DNA of 64,000 nucleotides from Limonium bicolor. Taxonomy: Eukaryota > Streptophyta > Magnoliopsida > Caryophyllales > Plumbaginaceae. Below, piece after piece: positions 45,250 through 55,906 of the stretch. The first letter of the stretch is position 1. Each line of letters starts with the position of its first letter. The position numbers were made by a program, and so were the translations under genes. The notes under the pieces are model-generated. The model was not told the DNA's origin, searched no databases, and saw nothing but the letters and a program-made list of their open reading frames with translations. The DNA is taken from assembly GCA_023374045.1 (NCBI GenBank), contig CM041776.1, positions 321,991,925 to 322,055,924 of the forward strand. Reading direction: 5' to 3'.

Positions 45250-47404
45250 TTAAGTAAAGAGCCCGGCTTCAAACTTCAACCTTTGGATGTCTCCTCCATG
45301 ATAATGCTTTAGCCGGGAACCGTTTACCATGAAAGTCTCCCCCTTGACATTCCTCAGCTCATAAGCTCCATAGGGGGTGACCTTTGTGACAATAAAAGGG
45401 TCAGCCCAATGAGACTTTAACTTCCCGGGGAATAACTTCAACCTTGAGTTGTAGAGGAGAACCCAGTCACCTTCGTGAACTCGTTTCATAATCATCTTAT
45501 CATGCCATTTCTTGGCCTTTTCTTTATAGATGTAGTTATTCTCGTAGGCTTCCTCCCGAATCTCCTCTAACTCGGTCAATTGGAACCGTCTCTTGTCACC
45601 GGCGCTCTTGAGGTCATAATTGAGGGCCTTCACCGCCCAATATGACTTATGCGCTAATTCAACCGACAAGTGACAGACTTCCCATAGACGAGCCGGAACG
45701 GGGACATACCAATGTTCACAGAATCACGATTCGATCCCACGATCCTACGATTCTGCACTCTAGATCCATAGTACGATCCTAACGATCCCATCGATCCCCA
45801 ACTTTGTTTACAATTTATCTTTTCATATCAATGTGAATTATATCTTAATAAAATTTAGGGAAAAAAAGTTCTCAAATTTTGTAGATAGCTTCATAATCCA
45901 TAAAATATTATGACTTTGAAAATGCAACTGGATATTATTAAAATGACTTGTATATGTAGATTTATTAGAGGTCACTGAGCGGATAAGGATTAAGATTGGA
46001 ATATCACTTCTTGTTACTCTCCATCATGAAAGATTATAATATGTACCTAGGTATTCAAAAAATGTATGACATTTAAAGTGTTATTTAATATTGTAATGAT
46101 TGAAATATTCAAAGTTATAAAGCTCTAAAGTAAAAAATGAAAAAAAACACTTAAAAGAACCAATACAAATTTATAAATATTATTGATTACTTTTATCATT
46201 TTTTTTCTTTTTGTTTATAATGAAACAATAAGCTGTTAGAACTCATTTTGGCTTTATGTTCCATTGCTTACTTACCCTTTTGAATCAGGATGAATTGGAA
46301 AACCCATGATTTGTTCATAAATAACTTGTCGCTCATAATGTTTGTTGGAGGGTGATGAAATAAATAAAAAACGCACATAAAAATATATGCAGTCTATGGA
46401 TTTGATTTATGTTTAACCTATCTTATTAAATTTTATATTTTCCTATGGACAATATTATTAAAATTCATATGGTTTGCTAGTGTATATTTCAATTTTGTAA
46501 GCGTAATATCATTGTTATGGTCTTAAGTTTTATTTTTCGATTCAATAATGCTATATATTCTTACTCAAATTAAACTTTATGCTTTAAGTATAAGTGTTTA
46601 TAACATATGTATAATTTCAACAATATTTACTCACTTTTTGTAGGATCGAATGATCCCACGATCCGATCCTAGGGGTCACTTACGATCCTACGCTAGGATC
46701 GCGATCCTAAAAACATTGGGACATACGATTGGAGTTTTAGGTGGTCCGATATGCCCACAATGCATCATCGAGCTTCATGGACCAATCTTTCCTTGAGGAG
46801 TTGACCGTCTTTTGAAGGATCCATTTAAGCTCTCTTTTGGTGACCTCAGCTTGGCCATTACATTGAGGGTGATAAGGAAGGGCAACCTTGTGTCTCACTC
46901 CGTATTTACTCATCAGCGCTTCAAATTGTTTGTTGCAAAAATGAGACCCGCCATCACTCAATATGGCTCGCGGTACTCCGAACCGGGTGAAAATGTTTTT
47001 CTTCAGAAACTTGATCACGGCTTTGGCGTCATTAGTCGAGGTTGCAATTGCTTCAACCCACTTGGTCACATAGTCGACCGCCATAAGAATAAACAAGTTG
47101 GAGCAGAAGATGGGAAGGGCCCATGAAATCGATACCCCACAATCAAACAGCTCAACCTCTATCATTATGTTGAGCGGCATCTCATGCTTGCATGAGGTGT
47201 TCCCAAGCCTCTGACATTGGTCACAGGAGGCAACGAACGAGTGGCAGTCCTTGTGAAGGGTTTTCCAGAAAACCCGGCTTGAAGAACCTTGGCTGCTGTT
47301 TGTGCTGGACCATGGTGTCCTCCGGCTTCACCCGAGTGATAGTGAATCAGAATTTCTGCGCTTCACTCATGGGCACACATCTCCGGATCACCCCATCAGC
47401 ATAA
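45250..47404 (-). pseudogene. Athila integrase, interrupted by a hAT-like element
   Basis: Minus strand: a His/Cys zinc-finger part with [16 protein letters not shown] then CDQCQR in broken frames (about 47300-47200). Next is the catalytic core (47180-46737) with [50 protein letters not shown] and WALPIF, carrying the expected acidic residues, ending [10 protein letters not shown]. After the insertion (45710-46718) the frame resumes with [19 protein letters not shown] and the C-terminal part [39 protein letters not shown] and PYGAYELRN (45669-45250). This is the Athila/Tat-type integrase end without a chromodomain. Confidence 0.88.
45710..46718. mobile_element. hAT-like non-autonomous element in integrase, TSD GGACATAC
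   Basis: Ends CAATGTTCACAGAATCACG and (reverse complement) CAATGTTTTTAGGATCGCG are inverted. GGACATAC occurs immediately outside both ends (45702-45709 and 46719-46726), an 8-bp target duplication as made by hAT transposases. Inside both termini are clusters of CGATCCTACGATC-type repeats; the centre is AT-rich and non-coding. Integrase homology continues across the insertion on either side, confirming the boundaries. Confidence 0.88.
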
Positions 47405-47718
47405 ACTTTGAAAAAAAAGGGTCCTCCCAGAAATACCTCTTGACGTCGGAGACGAATTTCTTTCTTTGTTGATAGGTCATCTCCGGTGGGACCACTCCCC
47501 TGGCCAAATAATTTGCAAAGCCCGCATACCAAGGGTCCCCGGTCTCTGCAACATGTAGATGCTCTCGTTCGGGAAGAATTCATTGATTGGTATACCATCA
47601 TCAGGGACCTCCATTCGAGATAGATGATCAGCTACTCTTCTGCACACCGGTTTATCCCGGATTTTCTATCTCAAATTCTTGCAGGAGCAAAATCCATTGG
47701 AGAAGTCGAGGTTTCGCA

Positions 47719-48990
47719 TCACCTTTGTTGAACAAGTACTTCAATGCCGAGTGGTCTTTGTGCACTACAACCTTGCTGCCCCAAGAGGTAGGATCGGAAT
47801 TTGTCGAGGGCGAAAACCACAGCTAACAACTCCTTTTCGATGGTGGCGTAATTCTTTTGGGTGTCATTGAGAGTTCGACTAGCGTAGTAGATACTCCTCA
47901 ATATCTTTTCCTTCATTTGACAAAGGACCGCCCCCACCGCATAGTCGCTGGCGTCGCACATGATCTCAAACGGTAAACTCCAATCGGGGGAAACGACGAT
48001 AGGTGCATATATAAGGCACTGTTTGAGGGTGTTGAAGGCACGTGAAGCACTCTTCGGTGAATTCAAATTTAACATCCTTGTCCAAGAGGTCGCAGAGGGG
48101 TTTTGAGATTTTGGAGAAATCTTTTTATGAACCTTCTGTAGAAAACCGGCATGACCCAGAAGCTTCGAATGTTCTTTACTCTGTGTTGGAGGAGGTAGCT
48201 TTTCAATTACTTCACTTCATTTTAGCTTTGTCTACCTCAATACCTTCTGAAGAGATCTTGTGCCCCAAGACAATTCCTTCTTTTACCTACAATGGCATTT
48301 TTCCCAATAGAGCACGAGATTTGTCTCCTCACACCAGACACACCGGATCAAGATAGTGTCGAGGTTGTCCAAGCAAGTGTCGAAGGAGGTGCCGAAGACG
48401 GAGAAGTCGTCCATAAAGACCTCAATGCTTTTTTCTAGGAAGTCGGAGAAGATTGCCATCATGCATCTCTGAAATGTGCCGGGGCGTTGCAAAGCCCGAA
48501 AGGCATCCGGGTGTAGGAAAACGTCCCATATGGGCATGTAAATGTCATCTTCTCTGGTCCTCAAGAGCTATGGGGATTTGGAGATAACCCGAATATCCAT
48601 CCAAAAAGCAGTAATAGTCTTGCCCCCGCCAACCTCTCGAGCATTTGATCAATGAACAGGAGGGAAATGGTCTTTTCTGGTGGCGGTGTTCAGTTTCCGG
48701 TATCGATGCAGACTCTCCAACCATTGTGAGTCCTCTGAGACACCAGCTCACCTCTTTCGTGGGGATGACGGTAACGCCTCCTTTTCTTGGGGACCACTTG
48801 CACAGGGCTGACCCATTTTGTTGTCGGAGATGACATAGATAATCCCCGCATCTAAGAGTTTAAGAACTTCCTTTTTTACAACCTCCTTCATATTGGGATT
48901 TAACCTCCTCTGAGGTTGGACCAACGACTTGTAGTCATCTTCCATGAATATCCCGGTGGGTGCAGAAATGAGGGCTGATCCCTTTAATGT
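47719..48990 (-). pseudogene. Athila reverse transcriptase and RNase H, frame-broken
   Basis: Minus strand: LVQPQRRLNPNMKEVVKKEV and VLKLLDAGIIYVISD (48945-48830) start RT, followed by broken pieces with HQKRPFP, CFLDGYSGYLQIPIALEDQ (48600), then AIFSDFLEKSIEVFMDDF, where FMDDF (48403-48417) is the catalytic aspartate pair, and VFGTSFDTCLDNLDTILIRC. RNase H follows at 48075-47719 with IMCDASDYAVGAVLCQMKE, SIYYASRTLNDTQKNYATIE and [17 protein letters not shown]. At least four frame breaks, mostly single-base. Confidence 0.9.
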
Positions 48991-49459
48991 CGGCTATAGT
49001 CCACCCATAGCCATTTATGGTTCGGGCACCCTCAGCCGATAGCCCGTTTATGGTTTCGGAGCACCCTCATCAGGACTTTCCTCTTGTGCACCTGTCAAGG
49101 AAGAAGAAATAATAACAGGTAGAACACGGATCAGTAAATAAGCATATTTAAGATGAGAGGGTAGAGGTTTCATCTCCACAGTGGGAGGCTTCTCAACCGA
49201 AGGCAACGGCTTCTGAGCAGCTCGTTCCAATGGTTCGGGTGGTGGATAGCGTGGTCTATAGCCAGAAAATCTGCTGTTCAACTCAGCCACCGTTCAATCA
49301 TATCTGGGTGGAATTCCTGTTCAAAACAAGCCTCAAACAAAGCTAACTCAAGAGCATCAGATTTAACAAGAGAGAGAGAGTGATCCTGCACAATTGAATC
49401 TATGACATCTATAGCTAAGACAGCTTCAGCCTGAGACGGTCTCTTCACTACTTTAGACA

Positions 49460-50047
49460 TGTCAAATTCTAATTTTGATCATGAAGTCGCAGAATTATTT
49501 TGCCTTTCTCCACATCTATAAGGGCCCTAGCAGTCCTCATGAAAGGTCTGCCCAAAATTAGCGGCACTTTCTAGTCTTCTTCCATATCTATCACAATGAA
49601 ATCAGCTGGGGAAACAAATGTACCAACAGTTACTACCAAGTCCTCTACCTTCCCTTTTGGGATAACCAAAGATCTATCCGCTAATTGCAATTGCATGGGA
49701 GTGGGAGTGCATTTACCAATTCCAAGCTTATTAAAAGTGGAGAGAGGCATAAGATTTATACTAGCACCTAGAATCACATAACCCACTACCGCAGTCAATT
49801 TCACCAATAAAGCAAGGAACGATAGGTAAACCGGGATCTCCAAGCTTTGGAGGTAGGCTTCTTTGTAGAACCGCTGAAACTTCTTCGGTGAGGTGACAGT
49901 TTCCGCTTCCTCCAGCGATCTCTTGTTTGCTATGATGTCCTTCATGAACTTAGCATAAATCGGCATTTGTTTCAAAGCATCAGAAAAAGGAATGTTAATC
50001 GTTAATTTCTTGAAAATGCTTAGAAACTTCCCAAATTGCTCATCCAA
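49460..50047 (-). pseudogene. Athila aspartic protease region
   Basis: Minus strand: FGKFLSIFKKLTINIPFSDA and LKQMPIYAKFMKDIIANK (end of the Gag-linker typical of Athila), then in shifted frames KLGDPGLPIVPCFIGEID and the active site. The active-site Asp codon is present but a one-base insertion separates it from LGASINLMPLSTFNKLGIG. Then LQLADRSLVIPKGKVEDLVV and PADFIVIDMEED. The protein was probably part of one Gag-Pol precursor. Confidence 0.85.
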
Positions 50048-51788
50048 ATTTTCTTTTTGAGTCTATTGGGAAAAGGAAGAGGGGGAAGGTGTTTTGCAAG
50101 AGTAGTAGAAGTAGAAGGTTCAGGAGACCCCTTCTCCTTGGGAACTTCCTTAGGTGGAGGTGGTGGTTCCTCAACAATCTCTTGCTCTTCTTCTTGAGCT
50201 TCATCTTCTTGGGACTCCATGTCCTCATGTGAGCATGACGGATCAAGGAGTCTCCCACTTCTTAGTGTTACCGCTTTTGCTTGCTCTCTTGGGTTGGGCT
50301 TCGCTTGACTTGGAAGAACACCCGGTTGTCTTTGAGCAAGTTGTTGAGAGATGTTTTCAAGTTGGGCTTCAACCCTTTTGTTGGTGGCGTCTTGGCTTGC
50401 TTTAAAAGCATCCATATCAGCCGTTTTAGTGTGCATAGACGAGACAAGATTTTTCATCAAGTCTCTTATCTCGGCATTGGCATCCGTGGATGGGGAAGGT
50501 TGTTGATGTGGTTGGTGTGTTGTTGTTGAAAGCCGGAGGTGCTCCTTGTGGTCGGTAACCCATTGTGGGTTGGACATTTGAGTCGACCCTTGTGACCGGT
50601 AGCCCGTGGGATTGTTGGAAGCATTACTAGCTCCCCTTGGGTTGGTCATTATTTCTCCATGAGAAGTTTGGATGGTTCCTCGATGGGGCGTTTTGTTGGT
50701 TGTAGTTGTATCCGGGGCGGTTGCCTACAAAGTTTACATCTTCACGTGGATCGGATCATAAACCTTGCCTTCGCAAAAGTGGGTCTCGTGAGGACCCGCG
50801 CAAATTGCACACCCCTCTTGGATTGAAGTAGAAGCAGATGGAGAGGGTGATGATGAAGAAGCTATAGACTTTGCTGTTTCTTTTGAGCTATAGCTATCTT
50901 CTCCACCATCTTGGTGAGTGAAGATAGTTGAGCGGAAAGGTGGTCGGTGGGCTCAACATGTAAGAGACCAGCTGCTCTTGGTGCTCTACCCTTTGGCCTA
51001 GACCATTGCCTTATGTTACTAGTCATCAGCTCTAGGAGTTCCATCCCTTCTTGTGGTGACTTCGTCATAAAGCTTCCTCCAGATGAGGAGTTCACAAGTA
51101 GTCTATTCGAGTCGTCGAGACCGTTGAAAAATGATAGGCATAGTGATTGGTCATCCAAACCGTGGTGGGAACAATTCATCAACATGTCCTTGAATATATC
51201 CCATGCATCGTACAACGTCTCTCCCGGCTCTTGGCAAAAGGTATTGATCTCTCCAATTAGTTGCCTCGTACTAGTGGGGTAATACTTGGCAAGAAAATTT
51301 TGAGCCATTTGTGCCCAAGTATGGATTGATTTTGACGGTAAGCTCTATACCATCTTGATGCAGCATCGGACAGTGAGTGAGGGAAAAGCTGCAGGGAATC
51401 CTCTCACTAACATTTCCAGTTCTACCAAAAGAGTTGCAAAAATCGAGGAATTGACTTAGGTGGTTAGGAGCTTCATCGGGATTTGCTCCACTGAATTTTC
51501 CTAAATCCCGGACAACAGTGATGTAATGGGTCTTGAATACCCATTGTCCGGTCTCTTGAGGCGTCAACTCCGGTAGGACTATGGCTGAAGGTCTTCCTTC
51601 GGTGTCCGGCTGGTTGAAGTCCTTGAGAGCCATTTGTTGTTGGTTTCCGTTATCTCCAAAACCCCGTGTTGGTCTAGATCAGCCATGATTGAATTTTTCA
51701 CAGTTCGGATAGCTCTCAACAGTGAACGCTCGAGCTCGGGTCTCGGACTAACAAGTGGAGATCCTTGGCTCGAGTGTTTGGCATACAC
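50020..51788 (-). pseudogene. Athila gag
   Basis: Minus strand from the ATG at 51788: a leader ending SIMADLDQHGVLE, then MALKDFNQPDTEGRPSAIVL and LGKFSGANPDEAPNHLSQFL (51633-51440). Next is the Retrotrans_gag block with NFLAKYYPTSTRQLIGEIN, FCQEPGETLYDAWDIFKDML, LCLSFFNGLDDSNRLLV and SPQEGMELLELMTSNIRQW (51308-50990). A zinc-knuckle-like CAICAGPHETHFC lies at about 50770-50810, and the C-terminal part (50649-50020) contains VEAQLENISQQLAQRQPG and KAVTLRSGRLL, typical of Athila Gag ends. The three blocks are in different frames. It would form the virus-like particle. Confidence 0.9.
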
Positions 51789-51962
51789 CGAGAAAACAGA
51801 AGGTACCTAAACTGCACCAACACCAAATGCTCTTAAGTAGAGGGAAATGTAAAATATAGACAACAGCCAAAAACACAAATACCACAAATGAAATGAAATA
51901 GATAAAAGTACTAAATGCACAGAAACTAAAGTACCGAACCAAGGGAAATTGAATAATCAATT

Positions 51963-51981
51963 TCCCCGGCAACGGACGCCA
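51963..51981 (-). other. Primer-binding site of Athila element (tRNA-Asp type)
   Basis: Minus strand TGGCGTCCGTTGCCGGGGA starts a few bases after the end of the 5' LTR. It matches the tRNA-Asp 3' end used by Athila elements (TGGCGCCGTTGCCGGGGA) apart from one inserted T. Confidence 0.85.
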
Positions 51982-53354
51982 TAAACTTGTTGGGAAAATT
52001 ACAAACATAGTAATAAACCTAGCCAAAATGGGCAAGTGCACCCAATTCGTTGTAGTAAAACAAGTGTCGTATCCACAAGGAAATTGGATTCTAAATCCCG
52101 AGCTTCGGTATAATAGTTAAGTGCGAAAATAAACAGTAAAATAGGGTTTAGCCAGAGGCAAGCTTGGTTGTTTGTTAATTGAAATGCAATAAAAACAGTA
52201 AAGTGTTTGTGTATGGAATGGATGGGGAGAGTACCCTAGGATAGTGGGAATCACCCAATTCACTCAAAGAACCAAAACCATAACTCATCATCTCAGCGCC
52301 TATTAGAGTTTAGCTCAAGAATCCCCAAATCATGGGGATCCAATTCTTACCTAAATAGTCAAACCCCTTAATTAAAGGAGGTTCAAGTCAGCAAGTAGCA
52401 TTAAGCAAGCACTCTTAAACAACAGCCCTCAGCATTTACTTCCAAAGTCAAGAAAGCAAAAGCTAGGGTTTACTCCCTTCTTGGTCTAGTTCCAAACTCA
52501 AGCTCAATTATTGAATGGAACCACCATAAATGCAATAAAGATCAGTTTAGTGCATTAATAGATATGAAGGAAATAAACGAGAGTAACACATGAGTTAGGT
52601 TTCTAGCATTCAATGAGCAAAATGGGTTCAAACCCTCATCCTAGGATACAAATAGAACTACTCAGCCATAGCTAAAGGAAAGAGCAAGGAAAAGGGAGAA
52701 TCAGCCATTAGAGGAGCTTCCAAGCTTCAATGGAGGTAGAAATCTTCCTTTCTTCTTCCTCCTTTCTTCTCTTCTATTCTCCTCTTCTTTTCTCCTCTAT
52801 TTTCGCCTCTCTCTCGTCAGTTTAGGGTTGAAGTCGTGAGTGTTTGATAATCAGAGAAGAGTCCCCAAATCAGCTTTTAAAAACGCAGATCTGGGCAGAT
52901 TTTCCGTCCGACCGACCCAGACTGGGTCGGTCCCGTGGGTCGGTCGGTCTCCAAAGAAGAGAGCACGTGAGAAATTTTAAGTATGTCCGACCCATGTCCG
53001 ACCCAGGCTTATGGGTCAGACGATTCCAGTAGCTTGGGTATCTGGAAAGACCAATCCGTCCGACCCAGAGGGGCGGTCCTGTGGGTCGGTCCTGCTCCAG
53101 AGATTTGCTCTAACTTCCTCTGGGCCTAGAATCTTCATGTGGCTCGGAAGGAATTACTCCCCGTTTGCGGCATTGGAAAGCTTGAAGGATGAGGAATCCG
53201 TTGATGCATGTCACTAACTCAAAGGGAGCTCAAAAGTATGCTCAAAATGAACTTTTACCTAGCAAGAGATCAAACTTATAAGTTAACTATTAATCACTAA
53301 AACACTCTATTAAGTGGTGAAACAAGTTATGCATCCAATAGAATAAAGGTAAAT

Positions 53355-55209
53355 CACTAGTAGAAAAAAACATTTATACCACGTTATTTCACTTATATAC
53401 CACGGTTTTAATCGTGGTATTTGCTCCCGTCGCAAATGCCAAAATATTATATACCACGGTTCAAAAACGTGGTTTTAAATGATGATAAAAACCACGGTTC
53501 TATAAAACCGTCATTTTAAAGTATTTCTCGCGCGGAACTTGTTAACTATAAACCACGGTTTATGCCAATACCGTCATTTATAGTGAGTAATAAATGACGG
53601 TTATTCTAAAAACCGTGGTATATAATGTAAAAAAAACACGGTTATAAACCACAGTTTGTAGGGCACCGTCATTATAGTACATGCCGGAGAGAATAAACAC
53701 GGTTTTTGGAGAACCATGGTATATAACCTCACGGTTTGTAATAAATGACGGTTATTCTAAAAACCGTGGTATATAAGGTGAAAAAAACAATGAATAAACC
53801 ACGGTTATACATGAAACCGTGGTTTATAGTCCATGAATTTTTCAAATCTTCGCCTTCAATCTTGAAATCTCAACAGAGCGCATATACAAGACAATGAAGA
53901 TGCCAGATTATGTATGTTCCTTGTTTGTGAATTAAGGTTGCAAAATCGTGAGTGAAGAATGGAAGCGCAGTATGCTCTTGTTCGCCGGTGGGTTCCAAAA
54001 TTACCGTGAGGTTGAAGAGAATGGATGTGGCGTAGAGCATGTTCGTTGTTCGCGGCTGGGGTTGCAAAAATTACAATGAGTGGAGATAAGGATGAGACGC
54101 AGAGCACGTACCTTGTTCGCTAGTGTGGGTTGCAAAAATTACCATGAAAACAAGATAATGAGAAAGGTAGGAGCATGTTCCTTGTTCGCCAGTATGGGTA
54201 GCAATTTACAGTGCGGTTGATATGGCATAGAGCATGTTCCTTATTCACTGGTATGGGTTGCGAAATTACCGGGAGGTTGAAGAGATGGCGTAGAGCATGT
54301 TCCATGTTCGCCGGCGTGGGGTTGTAAAAATTACCGGGAGGTGAAGAGGATGAGGAAGAGGAGCGTTCAATCCTTGTTCGCCAGTGTGGGTTGCAATTAC
54401 AGTGAGAGAATATATAAGAGAACAAAGAGAGCCGCGTTAATTTGGGCCGAAAATTAAAATTCCCGCTCAGACTATATACCACGGTTCTCCAAAACCGTGG
54501 TTTATTCTCTCCGGCGTGATGGTTATATACCACGGTTCTTTAAAAACCGTGGTTTATTCTCTCAGGCGTGACGGTTATATACCACGGTTCTCAAAAACCG
54601 TGGTTTATTCTCTCCGCGTGACGGTTATACACCACGGTTCTCCAAAAACCGTGGTATAATAGTCTGAGCGGGAATTTTAATTTTCGGCCCAAATTAACGC
54701 GGCTCTCTTTGTTTACTTATAAAACCACGGTTTGTAGGGCAACCGTCATTTATAGTACATGCTGGAGAGAGAGAGCCGCGTTAATTTGGGCCGAAAATTA
54801 AAATTCCCGCTCAGCTATATACCACGGTTCTCCAAAAACCGTGGTTTATTCTCTCCGGCATGACGGTTATATACCACGGTTCTTTAAAAACCGTGGTTTA
54901 TTCTCTCCGGCGTGATAGTTATATACCACGGTTCTCCAAAAACCGTGGTTTATTCTCTCCGGCATGTACTATAATGACGGTTGCCCTACAAACCGTGGTT
55001 TATAAGTAAACTATATACCACGGTTCTCCAAAAACCGTGGTTTATAAGTAAACTATATACCACGGTTCTCCAAAAAACCGTGGTTTATTCTCTCCGGCGT
55101 GTACTATAAATGACGGTTCCCTAGAAACCGTGGTTATAAACTTTAAACCACGGTTTTTCATTTAACCGTGGTTTAAGCGTCGTCATTTAAAATATTTTTT
55201 CCACTAGTG
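53355..55209. mobile_element. Non-autonomous CACTA element in Athila 5' LTR, TSD AAT
   Basis: Left end CACTAGTAGAAAAAAAC and right end (reverse complement) CACTAGTGGAAAAAA are CACTA termini. AAT flanks both (53352-53354 and 55210-55212), and the other LTR of the host element has the joined site GGTAATGAAGC at about 41291. Both subterminal regions are packed with TATACCACGGTT / AACCGTGGTTTA inverted pairs (53375-53830 and 54470-55170). The middle (about 53870-54430) is a degenerate tandem repeat including TGTTCGCC..TGGGTTGCAA and AGAGCATGTTCC. No transposase is encoded. Length 1855 bp. Confidence 0.93.
53880..54430. repeat. Degenerate tandem repeat in centre of CACTA element
   Basis: Units of roughly 60-90 bp share TTCCTTGTTCGCC, GTGTGGGTTGCAA, AATTAC and GTTGAAGAGAATGG, with at least six recognisable copies. 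The open frames here (minus, 53856-54533) are products of the repeat and do not match a known family. Confidence 0.7.
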
Positions 55210-55254
55210 AATGAAGCTCTTTAAAATAGCATTATTTCACCACTCATCAATCCT

Positions 55255-55420
55255 CTAAACTAGAAGAAACAACTGGACAATAAGCACACTCATGGTCTCC
55301 TCAAAACCTTTCGCATACAACCCATTGGTTATAATATACAAACCAACTTCTTGGGGAATTGTAATATCCAGCCATCAAATCAGTGTACTCAAATGAAAAA
55401 GAAAAAGAAATTATATACAT
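55255..55420 (-). pseudogene. Older Athila-like relic, right half (gag zinc-knuckle region)
   Basis: Minus strand reads YTDLMAGYYNSPRSW then VVCERF, a stop, and GDHECAYCPV, resembling the cysteine knuckle region of Athila-type Gag. Reading would continue leftward into 39908-39800 (AQNYNQWVLPNVWGAM), which in Athila Gags follows the knuckle. The intact Athila element therefore landed inside the gag gene of this older relic. Confidence 0.4.
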
Positions 55421-55906
55421 AAAGAAGAAAATAAAAATAAGATATGTACATAAGAATAAATAAATAAAAATAACAATGAACGAAATGGTAAATAAAACTA
55501 AACTAAACAAAGTCCTATAATAAAAAATAAAATAAACGGACCCAAAAAATAAACAAATAAAATAAAAATTAAAATCAAACTAAATAAAAACAAATGAAAA
55601 ATATATATAATAAAAGTAAACAAAACAATGCCAAACAAAAATTAAACTAATAAAATAAAAATCGTAGAAACAAAAATAACTATAAAAATCAGAAACTATC
55701 AAACAACCAAAATATAATATCAACCGATACAAATAAACAAACTAACTCAAAATAAAATAAATTAAAAAAAACAAAATAAATAGATAAAAATAGAAAAAAA
55801 CTAAATTTTCTCTTCATTTATCACTAGCATGTACCACGTCAATAATGTGCTCCAGCCAGAGTAGTTAGTCGGACACTCGACGACACGGCCAAGTCGTGTG
55901 TTGCTC
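55421..55906. other. A-rich low-complexity stretch, no gene
   Basis: Runs of AATAAAATAAA and similar up to about 55800, then ordinary intergenic sequence. No motif supports a gene. Confidence 0.6.

Larger units (their letters stand above)
39914..55249 (-). mobile_element. Complete Athila-type Ty3/gypsy retrotransposon, TSD ATCCT
   Basis: ATCCT at 39909-39913 and 55250-55254 flanks a unit whose two LTRs start TGTTGGGAAAATTACAAAC (plus strand) and end CACCACTTATCA / CACCACTCATCA. Minus-strand order is 5' LTR (55249-51988), primer site, gag, protease, RT, RNase H, integrase, an extra ORF, PPT, 3' LTR (41332-39914). The primer site complementary to tRNA-Asp, the Gag homology region and the extra 3' ORF place it in the Athila group. 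It carries two younger insertions: a hAT-like element in integrase and a CACTA element in the 5' LTR. The LTRs look nearly identical apart from scattered substitutions and one-base indels, so insertion was recent. Coding regions carry several frame breaks. Confidence 0.93.
51988..55249 (-). repeat. 5' LTR of Athila element, interrupted by a CACTA element
   Basis: Outer parts 51988-53354 and 55210-55249 are colinear with the uninterrupted 3' LTR (39914-41332), including the GACCGACCC cluster (52900-53095). The CACTA element at 53355-55209 accounts for all the extra length. Confidence 0.9.

Noticed and set aside
54120..54533. 137-residue minus-strand frame in the CACTA element
   Set aside because: Repeats of the degenerate minisatellite rather than a captured gene; no recognisable domain.
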